Of a DNA stretch of 64,000 nt, positions 23,661-34,720 are shown piece by piece; positions within the stretch are counted from its first letter, which is position 1; every line of letters begins with the position of its first letter. Below the pieces are notes generated by a model, which was not told the DNA's origin, ran no database searches, and saw only the letters and a list, made by a program, of their open reading frames with translations. A program made the translations under genes and the position numbers. Source of the DNA: Apostichopus japonicus (Eukaryota; Echinodermata; Holothuroidea; Aspidochirotida; Stichopodidae); the NCBI RefSeq assembly GCF_037975245.1, contig NC_092578.1:11950321-12014320 (forward strand), written 5' to 3'.

Positions 23661-24404
23661 GGAGTCTGGAGGAAGTGAGTAGAAATCTATGGTCCGGGGG
23701 GGGGGGGGGTTGACGAAAAGACATGGTCACGTTATTTGGTTCTCATTCTATCATCGTGGTCGTATTTGTATCTGTTTGTATCTGTCTTTTATACACTTTT
23801 GTACGTATCGTTTTAGGACTCTACTTCGGTATTGAGTATAATATTTTGACCTCGGCGCCTGCAGCAGGGGTAATATGGGGGCATATTTGGCATCGAAGTT
23901 TACCGCAACGGAAATTATCTGCGGAGGCAGAAAACTGGGTAATGGAGTCTGTTTGAGGAAGTGAGTATAGAAATTTATGGTTGCACTGGTCAGGCCTGGT
24001 CAGGCCTCGACAAATTTAGATGTACTCGCTATTAGGCGACCATGACTTAAAATCTACCCACCACTCTGTCTGCTATTCTACATTGTACAGATCTACAACA
24101 TCAAAACTTTCTATAAATAAAAAGGTTAGGCAGATACATGGTGCCAAAATTAAATTTTGAACAAAGTGAACATGTCTCTGAATCGTAAATAAGCAGCTCT
24201 AGGCCTACTATAGTGTCAATCAAATAAAAATATAACATCTTCAACAACAAAGAACGAAGCTTTGCTTCTGTTACATTAGGGCTCCACTAGTATTCACTAG
24301 GGGTATGATATACAGTAGCAGACGAAGCCAGTGGGAGCAGTAGGAGCGATCGCTCCCGACCCCAACCCCCTCCCACCCCCTTTGAGTACCCCGAAAAATT
24401 AAAT
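23661..24404. other. Spacer between inverted poly-C element copies
   Basis: It holds a G14-type run near 23697-23709 and, at about 24150-24300 on the minus strand, a segment homologous to 33905-34060 (shared word GGAGCCCTAATGTAACAGAA). No gene was recognised. Confidence 0.45.
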
Positions 24405-24690
24405 TTAACTTAAAGCAGGAAATGTCATTAAAGACCTCTTTTCAGGTTGAAGGAAGCTAACCGACCTTACGCAATCTTTCTGAAAGTTCGTCTGCTGCTT
24501 AAAACGATAGTCTTATTATTGTTTATTTCATGCAACGTGGGAGGCATATTTGGGGGGAAAATTCCTTGTACATCATCGCGCTCTATTAACTGTAATAATG
24601 CTCCCTTTGTGAGAAGTGCCCCTTTTAAAATTCTGCTCCCCCACCCCCCCCCCCCACCTCAAATTTCTGGCTACGTCCCTGCAGTAGCTA
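24405..24690 (-). mobile_element. Inverted copy of the 23.1-kb element, without the nested MITE
   Basis: Reading the minus strand gives GCAGGGACGTAGCCAGAAAT, a C/G run, AATTTTAAAAGGGGCACTTC, 'cccacgttgcatgaaataaacaataat', and then directly GCAGACGAACTTTCAG and AGCTTCCTTCAACCTGAAAA. The plus-strand copy has 291 bp more at the joint. Confidence 0.75.
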
Positions 24691-25604
24691 TAGGTGTGCG
24701 CGAGTCCTAATCCTATACAGTACCATTACACCTCTATTACACTGCCTTAATCAAAGCGATCTTTTACACAATGAAAATCTGAGGTTGAAAGAGCATGATC
24801 TATCTTCCAAAAAATCCTTGCAGTAATAACAGCAAACTTGTCTCAAAACTCCTTAAATTGTCGCATTTGTTTTGGCGAACTAAAACTAATGGCCAGTAGT
24901 AAAATGCCTTAAAAAATAATTTATATGATTTGCCATCTTATGTTGGTATTCTGACTGGTATTCTTCACGTTGTTGTGTTAACGAACTCAACTTTACCCCA
25001 TCGTTGCTGGCCTAGGCTACATAAAATTGCTCATAGGGATAGCCAGGTTTGTTCGAGTTGTCCTGTCTCATAATCTGAAACGTTTCGAAAGTCGGACGTT
25101 ACTTTTAAGGCCTAGCTATGAGGAAATTGGTGGAAGAGACTACACAACTTGCGATCAACAGCCGATCCAGACACAGCTCGTGAATTCACTCCCACTAAGA
25201 CCGTTTTACACAATTAATTCGCATTGAGATCGATCAAAGTAAAAACTATAACTAGGCGACAGTTAAATTTCGTAAACGGCACCTGGTCATTTCCCCAACG
25301 TAATTACATCCAAACCTGAAGTTTTTATATGGCACTGAATCTCGACAATTGCGAAATACGACGGAAAGCTTCCAATAGCACTGCTGTATGTACAAGAGTA
25401 CACCTTTTTGCATGCAATGTTTGCAGCGAAAGTGCCAGCTTGGCGATACGATGTAAGATACGGAAGTTTGTTCGCGAGAATTAACTTTACTCTACGGATG
25501 CCCAAAGCTAATAGGCTATCCAATTTCCATCAGTCTCCTATTCTTAGGAGGCGTAGCGCATATGTTATTTCATAGGCTGGTCGGCGGGAGATACGGTAGA
25601 TTAT
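24691..25604. other. Unannotated stretch
   Basis: No gene or repeat structure was recognised; open frames at 25027-25227 (plus) and 25287-25523 (minus) have no recognised domain. Confidence 0.4.
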
Positions 25605-25695
25605 AAAACAAGGTTTCCACAATTTGATCTCTGGTGACTCCAAATGACCTTTCACATCCACAAAAAAACAATAGGCTTCTTGTAGTGAACGTCAA
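25605..25695 (+). repeat. Half-site repeat fragment
   Basis: At 25625-25657 the four half-sites TGATCT, TGACTC, TGACCT and TCACAT are spaced 4, 4 and 1 bp, the same register as in the 11.3-kb copy. It is followed by the family words 'ccacaaaaaaacaataggcttcttgta'. Confidence 0.6.
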
Positions 25696-25821
25696 ATCCC
25701 TGGATTCCAAACATGTGACGCTTTTTCAAAAAACATGTTCTGAATCTCTTTTCCTAGTTTTGACCCCAGATTATGAACGACAATCCTTCATTTTCATAGA
25801 AATTAGATCCCTAACCCACTC

Positions 25822-26303
25822 AGGGGCGTAGCGAACGTTTTTTTGTTGTTGGGGGGGTGTGGAGAATTTGATTTGCCGACGGATCTGGAAGTGGTGACTG
25901 AAATGGGGGAGGGGTCTAAGGGGAGGGGGTGTCCCCCTCCCCTTTGGAAAATTTTTAGTTTTGAAACGTCCTTAGATGCAATCTGGTGCATATTTTAAGT
26001 CAAATTTGATTTGCCGACGGATCTGGAAGTGGTGACTGAAATAGGGGAGGGGTCTACCCCTCCCCTTTGGAAAATTTTTAGTTTTGAAACGTCCTTAGAT
26101 GCAATCTGGTGCATGTTTTAAGTCAAATTTGGCACGGAAGAAGCTCCCGTTCTCCTTTTCTCTATTCAGCTTTCCTTCTTTCTTTCCCTTCCGCTCTCTT
26201 CACCTTTTCTCCTTTTGCCGACAGACCCAAAATTTGCCGACGGCGACCAAATTATTGGGGGGGTGTGACACCCCCCCACACCCCCCGCTCGCTACGCCCC
26301 TGT
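25822..26303. mobile_element. 482-bp MITE with CAGGGGCGTAGCGA ends and an internal duplication
   Basis: The ends CAGGGGCGTAGCGA and TCGCTACGCCCCTG are perfectly inverted. Inside, a ~125-bp block starting TTTGATTTGCCGACGGATCT and ending near GATGCAATCTGGTGCAT is duplicated in tandem (25868-25996 and 26006-26114). The block's 'ccttagatgcaatctggtgc' also occurs in the 46.5-kb element. A target duplication is not obvious. Confidence 0.7.
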
Positions 26304-26337
26304 TAAATTACCCACTTTCTAAACCCTAACTCTGATT

Positions 26338-26595
26338 TCAAACGAATTTGTAAATTCCTGAAAAACCTGAAACCCACGTTCGTCCTGGGGGGAAAATACG
26401 CGGCAGGGTCATGCATGTGGATTCATGGGCATGAGATACTCCGGGTGCTGAAAAATCTTTCCGCGTGGATCTCACAATATTGATCCAAAGTCTATGGCGT
26501 TTTACGTCGGTTCTTCTACTCGGAAAGCTTAAAAAGCTGACGCTTTTGTTGGCTGAGGTATAACTGCAACCTCCAACAATACAGAATTGTGGCAT
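26338..26595 (-). CDS. THAP-domain protein, N-terminal exon (copy A, possibly degenerate)
   Basis: On the minus strand the ATG at 26595 opens MPQFCIVGGCSYTSANKS, with C5 and C10 as the first zinc pair, F24-P25 and W37 in the positions expected of a THAP (C2CH) DNA-binding domain. The second zinc pair (C-x2-H) is not present in this frame; beyond about residue 50 the frame reads unlike THAP. A donor-like GA|GTATCT lies near 26438, so the domain may be split by an intron, or the copy may be damaged. An ATG 24 nt upstream exists only in this copy (it is ACG in copy B), so the MPQF start is preferred. THAP proteins are sequence-specific DNA-binding factors, some of them domesticated P-type transposases. 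Confidence 0.6.
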   Translation of the reverse strand: MPQFCIVGGCSYTSANKSVSFLSFPSRRTDVKRHRLWINIVRSTRKDFSAPGVSHAHESTCMTLPRIFPPGRTWVSGFSGIYKFV

Positions 26596-26908
26596 TTCGG
26601 GGGAAAGGAGTAATATCATTGACGTTTTTGGCAGCTCAAGTATACAACTTTACACACTAAAAGTGTTGTTGTGAGTGCGGTATACCAAAGATGACGTCAC
26701 ATGGTCACCTGATGTCTTATGAATGTTTCAGGAATGTCTGAAATAGGTTTCCTAAAGAGCTGAATTTTCATCCAATTTTTCACGTATTTAACGTCCGAAA
26801 TTGATAAAGTTAATTACAGCAATGTAATTGGAGTGAGTTAAGGATTACATACATGCAAAATGGTGGGAGTTTATGTTCATCGAAAAGTTTCAATAGTTGG
26901 TCTTTAAG
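26596..26908 (-). promoter_or_regulatory. Upstream region of THAP copy A, duplicated at 63.6 kb
   Basis: About 313 bp upstream of the ATG is highly similar, base for base with few indels, to 63626-63933 on the other strand. Conservation includes 'acttttagtgtgtaaagttg', 'gtgaccatgtgacgtca' and 'cggacgttaaatacgtg'. Confidence 0.65.
26692..26699. promoter_or_regulatory. Perfect CRE, TGACGTCA
   Basis: A palindromic ATF/CREB site lies 97 nt upstream of the THAP copy A start. The same site is 97 nt upstream of copy B. Function is inferred from the motif and its conservation between copies. Confidence 0.6.
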
Positions 26909-28189
26909 CTTCATTTTTTTAATTTTGTGTCAAATGAAGTGTTTAACTCTTTGTTCTGTTATGTAACTCTAAAACTGTAACTGCATTCTATAGTAAAACT
27001 TTAATGAATTGGCAACATAATTTGTTCCAGTAATGTTGCTTCCTGATTTATTGTACCAATACAATATGTCCTTTCTTTACTTGGCGGTTCAACGCATATC
27101 ACTAAACTTTATTGTACGTGGAAGGCAGGCGATCAATCCATTATATTATTTGCATCAGTAGAAATCACATATTTTAATTGAGATAAACATCAACATTATA
27201 GATGGATATGAGTTTACACCAACGACGAATGCAAGAAATGAAAACGATTTATCGAGGATTTTCACTTCGGCCAATGAACAGTAGGCTTCCACAACGGTCA
27301 TTAAAATGTCTAAGGAAATCCATCCGAACATGGCTTCACGCTCTTGCTCTTTTGTATCTTTCAACTTTGTCTTCACTTACAAGACTTTGAACGAGCCTTG
27401 TCAATCATACTTGCAAGTATTACGTCTATTACTAGCTGACCACGAGAGTCATTGTAAACACCACTAACTCCGTTGCTCCTATGTCGTAGGTACATGGCGA
27501 GTAGTTATACGCATATATACTTTTAAGGTTATTTTGCTATAATACTTGGAAAAGATGGAAAAAGTTTTGAGTAGTGCAGTATGTATGTTTGTAACAATAT
27601 ATGAAGTTTTCATCTATTGTCTCTTTTTCAGGCAATATTACATAAAACTTGTTTCGGACATCACTGGTGTTTCGGACATCACACACATGGACGGAAAAAT
27701 TGAAATGGTTATAAAATCAAAACGGATGAGTGGAAATGTGTCATGTACATATTGTAGTTTAGGGATTACTTATGCTTTAATAAGAGTAACAAAGCAGTCT
27801 TGTGGGTTTTAACATACTTCATATATTTGTTGTTCCATGATGCTTTGGACATCACCAATATGTGGACGGAATCATTTTGCATGTTGTTTAACTTTATTTT
27901 GAAATACAATGTGGCTGAATGGATAAACATCTGATATATTAATATCATATGACAGTATTGAAAAAGCACACCACTTTGAAATTTGTTATTTAACCCCAAA
28001 TTTAAAATTTGGAGTTATCAACTTTTTGAGTCGAGAATAGCTCCAAATTACAAATAGTGCAGTTTAAAACATTTCCCGTCCACATTTTGGCACCTCTGAG
28101 AGTATAGCATACCATATGCATATCTCAGGAAACTGTCTATGCTATGGCAGCTACAGCTAGGTGGAATCTTTCCATGGGGATAATAATTG
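26909..28189. other. Unannotated stretch
   Basis: Overlapping frames on both strands at 27155-27390 have no recognised domain. Short repeats of 'cggacatcac' occur near 27655-27690. No gene is supported. Confidence 0.4.
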
Positions 28190-28217
28190 TCCCTCACTTA
28201 TTGTAAAAAAATCCCAC
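28190..28217 (+). repeat. Left member of a 28-bp direct repeat around the TA palindrome
   Basis: CCCTCACTTATTGTAAAAAA plus ATCCCACG recurs with one change at 28734-28761, so the palindrome lies between two direct copies about 540 bp apart. Confidence 0.7.
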
Positions 28218-28302
28218 GTTAAGCCGCCCAAGTTAGCATACATGGCATTTGGAGCATTGTAACAAAATAATTGGAGATTCTGGAGACAATAATATATAAT
28301 AA

Positions 28303-28572
<270 letters not shown>

Positions 28573-29810
28573 CCTACAAAGAAATTAGGGAGGTTTATAA
28601 CGTGCACAGGATTTCAAGGGGGGGGGGGGTGGGGAGGGGAAGCAACTTCCTACGTGTTGAGGAATGTTGTGCAAATAAATACTCTTTGAAAAACTTGAAG
28701 ATGACTTATACCCGAAAGAGAGGTCCAAATCTTCCCTCACATATTGTAAAAAAATCCCACGACAGAATCATACAGCCCCCGACTGACCCAAGACCGGTGT
28801 CTCACCTCCTTGTGCACCCCACAGGTGTAAACTTGTAGAATCTTCGGTGGCTCAGACGAGCTGAGTTTGAAAATTTAACATCTTCTATGAATATTTTACC
28901 TGAGGGGAGGTGTGTCATGAAATATGGTAAAATCTAAAGTCTAAATCCAATGCTACTTTGAACGCACTATTTTACAATCTCCTCATGTTTAAGAGGGCAA
29001 ACCGCAAAGTTACTTTCCGACAAAATGGATCCTCTGTACATTCCGTTTCACAAATTCCCTGCAGCTTTTGAATGTTTGTTCAACATAAGGGGACTTTTTA
29101 AATCATATTTCTTTCTTAGTGAGTTTTGAACGACTGTCATACTGTCTATTATTGCATAACTGAGGAAAGTGAATACAACATAATTACTGAAACTATACGC
29201 AACAAAAAAAAAAAAATTAAGCAAATGTACAGTTTAAAATTATGATCACAATTTCATTTATTAATCATGCATAATTGCCTCACCCCCCCCCCCCCCATAG
29301 AAAAAAATGAAGGAAACACACAGGCTCGGAAAGTTGTACCACTCCAGTAGCAGGCTTTTAAAGTTCCTCGACGATGGCTATGAGGGCACGTGTGACAGAT
29401 GTCCCATTGACATTTTATCAAAAATTGTCCTCTTTGGGAAAAACTTTTCCACCTTGACTGACTTTGAATTGACTTTGAGTTCACGTGATAAGGCTTGGCA
29501 AATCATACAGTGACACAATTCCGACATGGAAAGAGGGCCAATGCAGGGGATAGACTAAACTGTGTCGTCTTTTCAGTTGTATTCATCTATATAGGGACTG
29601 TATACAGTAAAATCTGCCATTGCAAACATTACACCAAGGGTTAAAATCCCCGAGGAGGGGGGGGGGGGGCACTTAACACTATCGCACTGGCCACGCACTG
29701 CCTTGACTGAACTCGAACGTCTATTAACGTGGATAATCGTGGATTAAATAGCAGTGTGCGTTTACTTAAGACTTGGACTACTTAGCCAGTTTTAAGTTGG
29801 GTCAGCCATG
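28573..29810. other. Unannotated stretch with G and C homopolymers
   Basis: It holds the right direct-repeat member (28734-28761), a G10-11 run near 28620, a C14-type run near 29284-29297, an A13 run near 29203 and a G11 run near 29659. No gene was recognised. Confidence 0.45.
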
Positions 29811-30490
<680 letters not shown>

Positions 30491-31310
30491 GCTATAATTA
30501 GAAGATAATGCGTGAGATTATTTATCCAAATCATATTTGGCGGTGGCTAAAACTTCATCCAACACGTGCTGCATGAGGTAAATGACTCTCCGTGGTCGTT
30601 TCTGTGACCTGTGACCGTATAGCATGTTGTCACTCATGATTATTATCATAATGTCTGTACATCTCTTGTGTATGAGTGTAAATACGTACAATCATATATA
30701 TGATCCACATCGATATGGGTTCACTGGGTTTCCATTTGGCCTGTTTCCTACAAGATATCTAACCGCAGGCGCGTAGCCAAGGGGGGGGGGGAGGAGGCGA
30801 AGGATGGAGACCGCCCCTCCCCCTCGAGTATATTTTTTGGGGTATTTGTTGATGATATCGATGTTTTATAGTAGCCGCTATAAGAGGTTTATATATTTGT
30901 ACACCAATAAATTAACTGTGTGAATTTTCGCATATTCCTTGACCAACAGTCTTCATCATAATTCCCTCTACTCGTGCAATTTTGACCGGCCTGTTAGGGG
31001 TTGAAGGAGGTTTTTCTATATTAGTTGTCCATTAGATGAAATTTTGTGCAACATTATGGGTATGTTTTGAAGTGAATTATTATTCAAATTCTGAACAAAT
31101 AATGGGCTTAAAACCTTGAAAAGTGGGGCTGACGGGTATTGTGGGGCGTTACGTAGAATTACCTACAAAAGTAATGATCCACAGGAGATGCGATGAGGTC
31201 GAACATGATGTGTGACTGGTGACAATCTTGAAAAAGGTTATGAATGGAAAAAAACTATTGGGAAAAACTTGGTTGTCAGACAAAATTGTACATCTGGTTG
31301 GTCATTTTCA
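30491..31310. other. Unannotated stretch with one poly-C element fragment
   Basis: At 30768-30835 'caggcgcgtagccaaggggg' is followed by G and C runs, a fragment of the family whose ends read CAGGGGCGTAGC. Otherwise nothing was recognised. Confidence 0.45.
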
Positions 31311-31480
31311 AGCCGGAGAAGTGCCATTTCCGGTGATCTGGGGGGCTATCAAAACCAGAAATTTTCTTGTACGCTGCGCGCCAATCAATGGTGGCGCTCC
31401 GCTTTGATAGTAATTCGCCTGCATCCAAGCAAATGCCCCCCCCCCCCAATATTTGAAACAAATCGCCGCCCCTGGGGTCA
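31311..31480. mobile_element. Poly-C element with the GAAGTGCC module, copy 4
   Basis: GAAGTGCCATTTCCGGTGAT at 31318, then CTTGTACGCTGCGCGCCAAT and TGGTGGCGCTCCGCTTTGAT, a C14 run at about 31435-31448 and a 'cgccgcccctggg' end. The same order is seen in copies 2 and 3. Confidence 0.6.
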
Positions 31481-31966
31481 GCGGCAGTCAAAGCGGGTCA
31501 ACACGTTAGGTCAGTCTATCAGTTGGCGACAGTCTACTCCATCTGCCCATTTTCAACAAATGCAACAAATCGCAGATATATCAGTTTTCTTTTGACCTAC
31601 ACCGGCACTGGTCGTTAACAGAAGACAGAAGTTCAATGTATGCCACCTTTGTTCAGTGTGCAGGAGATCAGTTGTACGGTTATTGAAATCTATAGGACAT
31701 GACACTTGATTTGCGGTGCGTCCTCTAATTGCAGACAAAAACTGCAATGTGAAATTTCAGAGGCAAGTTTTTCTTTCCTCTCGACAGTTTCACTACTGCC
31801 AGGGCCCACAGAGCATTAACTTCTACTGATCCAGTGGTCCAGCGGCGGCACTTTGGCTGAGTTCTTCAGGCAAGGGGAGTATTTGGGCCTCAGAGGGAGG
31901 AGGAAGACGGGGGACAAGATGGGAGGGAGGGGAGGAGAGAGTGAATGCTTTTCACAGCAAGTCAAT
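31481..31966. other. Region downstream of the GPCR gene
   Basis: It presumably includes the 3' UTR of the minus-strand GPCR. A purine-rich patch lies near 31890-31940. No other feature was recognised. Confidence 0.45.
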
Positions 31967-33019
31967 TTAAGCCATGGACGAAGAATTTGCAGGTGCCTGT
32001 GAGCTTTTCGTTTGATCCGTTGTCATGCGCCTATTACACGGGTAACACGGAGCTATCTTTTTAAATGCCTCTTGAAATTGTGGATGCTTTAGGCCATATA
32101 TAATTGGATTGACACAGCTATTTAGAATAAGGAGAGCAGATACCCAAGGCATAACGGGATAACTGGGGGGTACTAAGGAAGCTATAGAGAAAGGCATTAT
32201 GCAGAGTATGTATGAACAGATCACAATGAAAAGATTTTTCGTGACCTGAACGTGTCGGCGAAACGTGGCAGCATTCACGGGGCCATTTCCATACGTCTTC
32301 CTCATCTCAAACCTTCTTTCTGTGTTTTGAAATAGTTCGAGACTTTTTATGGTGATGTATCGATAAATCTTGACATAGCATGTAACAATAACTATTAAAC
32401 TGGGAACTTGAACGAGACCGCTCGTTAATATCGCATATAGATCCGAATAAGGATTGGTCGAGACAGTGGCGCATACTTTGTACCGTTCGGAAAATCCAAT
32501 ACCACCAATACCAAACATGGTGGGTAATATTATAACAGTAGTCGAGACGATCCAGGCCGTTGATAACATCATAGCTAGATTGCGTTTGGAGTAAAGTTTG
32601 TCGTAAGTACACCGTGGTTTTGTAATGATGTAGTATCTGTTAAACGCAATAAGAGCTAAATTAAGAACACTTCCCCATAACCCTATTAACACAACAGCCC
32701 CGACTACGGTACACAAGGGGTCGGGTAGCGGCCAGACATCGTTCAATAACCCAACGACTATAAATGGTAATATGAAACATGTGGCTAAATCCGTCACCGC
32801 AAGATTGACTACAAACGCGTTTGTCGGTGTTTGAAGCTTTGTGGACGTTGCAACCGCTGTCAGTACGAGAATGTTGCCTGGGATACCAATGACACTAATG
32901 AATGACGTGATAACTGCTATTACAATTCTCTGAACTGGGTCTCTGAGTTCGTATTCCGGAGTTAACGTTACCAATAGCCTTGGTTTCATTGTAATATTTG
33001 CTGCACTCGCAGCATCCAT
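31967..33019 (-). CDS. Rhodopsin-class (class A) G-protein-coupled receptor, intronless
   Basis: A complete 350-residue receptor for the plasma membrane, coupling an extracellular ligand to G proteins. Seven hydrophobic segments lie at about 32-57, 68-92, 105-127, 149-171, 196-218, 261-285 and 291-310. Class A marks are GN (48-49) in TM1, LAVTD (73-77) in TM2, C103 and C183 for the TM3-ECL2 disulphide, NRY (127-129) in place of DRY, W156 in TM4, P206 in TM5 and NPIIY (304-308) in TM7. In TM6 the usual CWxP is CIMP (273-276), so the toggle tryptophan is missing. NIT at 8-10 is a possible N-glycosylation site and C325/C328 could be palmitoylated. The NRY and the 'LPT.FGIGGIGF' loop suggest the melatonin/GPR84/Tre1-moody neighbourhood; the ligand is not known. 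The single exon suggests a retro-derived or ancestrally intronless gene. Confidence 0.95.
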   Translation of the reverse strand: MDAASAANITMKPRLLVTLTPEYELRDPVQRIVIAVITSFISVIGIPGNILVLTAVATSTKLQTPTNAFVVNLAVTDLATCFILPFIVVGLLNDVWPLPDPLCTVVGAVVLIGLWGSVLNLALIAFNRYYIITKPRCTYDKLYSKRNLAMMLSTAWIVSTTVIILPTMFGIGGIGFSERYKVCATVSTNPYSDLYAILTSGLVQVPSLIVIVTCYVKIYRYITIKSLELFQNTERRFEMRKTYGNGPVNAATFRRHVQVTKNLFIVICSYILCIMPFSIASLVPPSYPVMPWVSALLILNSCVNPIIYGLKHPQFQEAFKKIAPCYPCNRRMTTDQTKSSQAPANSSSMA

Positions 33020-33227
33020 CTTCAGTCTTCGTTGGATAGCGATCTAAACATAACTCCAATTCCGACGTTTGTTAACGACTTATCGCAGTAATGTCATATC
33101 TTGTCACAATTTACACCAGTCAAGGAGATCTTTGTTCAGCAATTTCGTCACAAACTTCCAATATATCTGCAAGTAAGCATAGAGCATAGGTTCGTTAACA
33201 TCTTATCATCAAGTGTTTACTAGAATA

Positions 33228-33471
<244 letters not shown>

Positions 33472-33479
33472 TTAAGGAG

Positions 33480-34720
33480 TACTTTGTAGTACAGCGGTTC
33501 TATTGGACGTTTTCCGTCGTATTTATTTAAGGTTGGATGTAGTTTCGTTGTGACCAGGCAGCGTTTATGAAACTTAACAGTTCGTCTAGTTAGATTTTTT
33601 ACTTTGAAATATTTCTTAAGGCATTTTCCTACTGGCTATCAGTCATAATTCGCAAAGTATAGAACAATTTTAGGAATTTTGAGCCAAGTTTGCTGTTGTT
33701 GCTGCTAGATCGCTTTGCTTTAGGCAGTGTAATGGAGTAATAGCGATATTATTTCGCGCATCAATCTGCAGCTAAGAGACAAAATGAATAACGGCGCAAA
33801 TGTACGAAGTCGCACTAATCGAGTAGCGGTTCAAAGTAGCAGTAAGGTACTGTATAAGCTTAGGACTCGCGCACACCTAGCTACTGTATATAGTATATAC
33901 CTTGTAATATAGGAGCCCTAATGTAACAGAAGCCAAGCTATCTTCGGATGTGTTTTTACAGACGTCTTATACCTTTAATTGTTTAAGACATAACAGTATA
34001 GGCCTAGCTGCTTATTTATGATTCTGCGACGTTTTACTTTGTTCAACACTGACTTTTGTGGAAAAAAAGTTTAAATGTCATACTGCACAGAAACATAGTC
34101 TTCCAATGTGCAATTACGTAGCACCATGTATCAGCCCAACTGCCTAACATGTGTTCATAGAAAGTATTGATGGTGCAGATTTGTACTTGTCTTTGGAGAC
34201 TTGAACAACAATCATAGGCCTATTGGCGAGTGAAATTTGTCGAGTAGATTTTTAGCCAAATAGCGAGTACTTTTAAAAATATTTGTCGAGGCCTGAAAAC
34301 CTCCATAACATGATTTCTCATGGTAGAAATCATGGATACTTTTCATATATGGTAAATGGATTTGCCATATTGAGTACAAGTATCCTATTGCTGGTGAGGT
34401 CAAATCTCCAATAGGTCACCAGAGGTCAAACTCTGAAAAACCTTTTACATGATATCTAACGATGGAAATCGTGGATACCTCTTATACTTGGTGTGTGGAT
34501 TCATAACATTGAGTACAAGACCCATATTGTTTTTGATGGCGGTGTGTATAGCCACGTACAGTAGACTGACCTGTGTTTGTCATGCCATAGTGTTATTGTA
34601 ACAGCTAGTTCTGGTTATACTAACAAGCAGAAGTCTAGTGCATTGAAGACATCGAAACCTCAATGCATTTTGCATTCTTGTTAATTGTAGATATTAATTC
34701 ATGAAATTGTCAAAACTTGG
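33480..34720 (+). repeat. Composite dispersed repeat, copy 1
   Basis: Its parts recur in the same order and orientation at about 39.85-41.68 kb: 'cgtctagttagattttt', 'catcagtcat.attcgcaaa.tata', 'ttttgag.caagtttgctgtt', 'ctcatggtagaaatcatgga', 'tggatttgccatattga' and 'aatgcattttgcattct'. The right part is the reversed half-site repeat, with AGGTCA at 34397, 34413 and 34423 (the last two in DR4 spacing). The part 33905-34060 is also present reversed at 24.15-24.30 kb. Confidence 0.6.

Noticed and set aside
27155-27390. Exon of a gene upstream of THAP copy A
   Set aside because: Frames on both strands overlap, no domain is recognised and no consistent splice sites were found.
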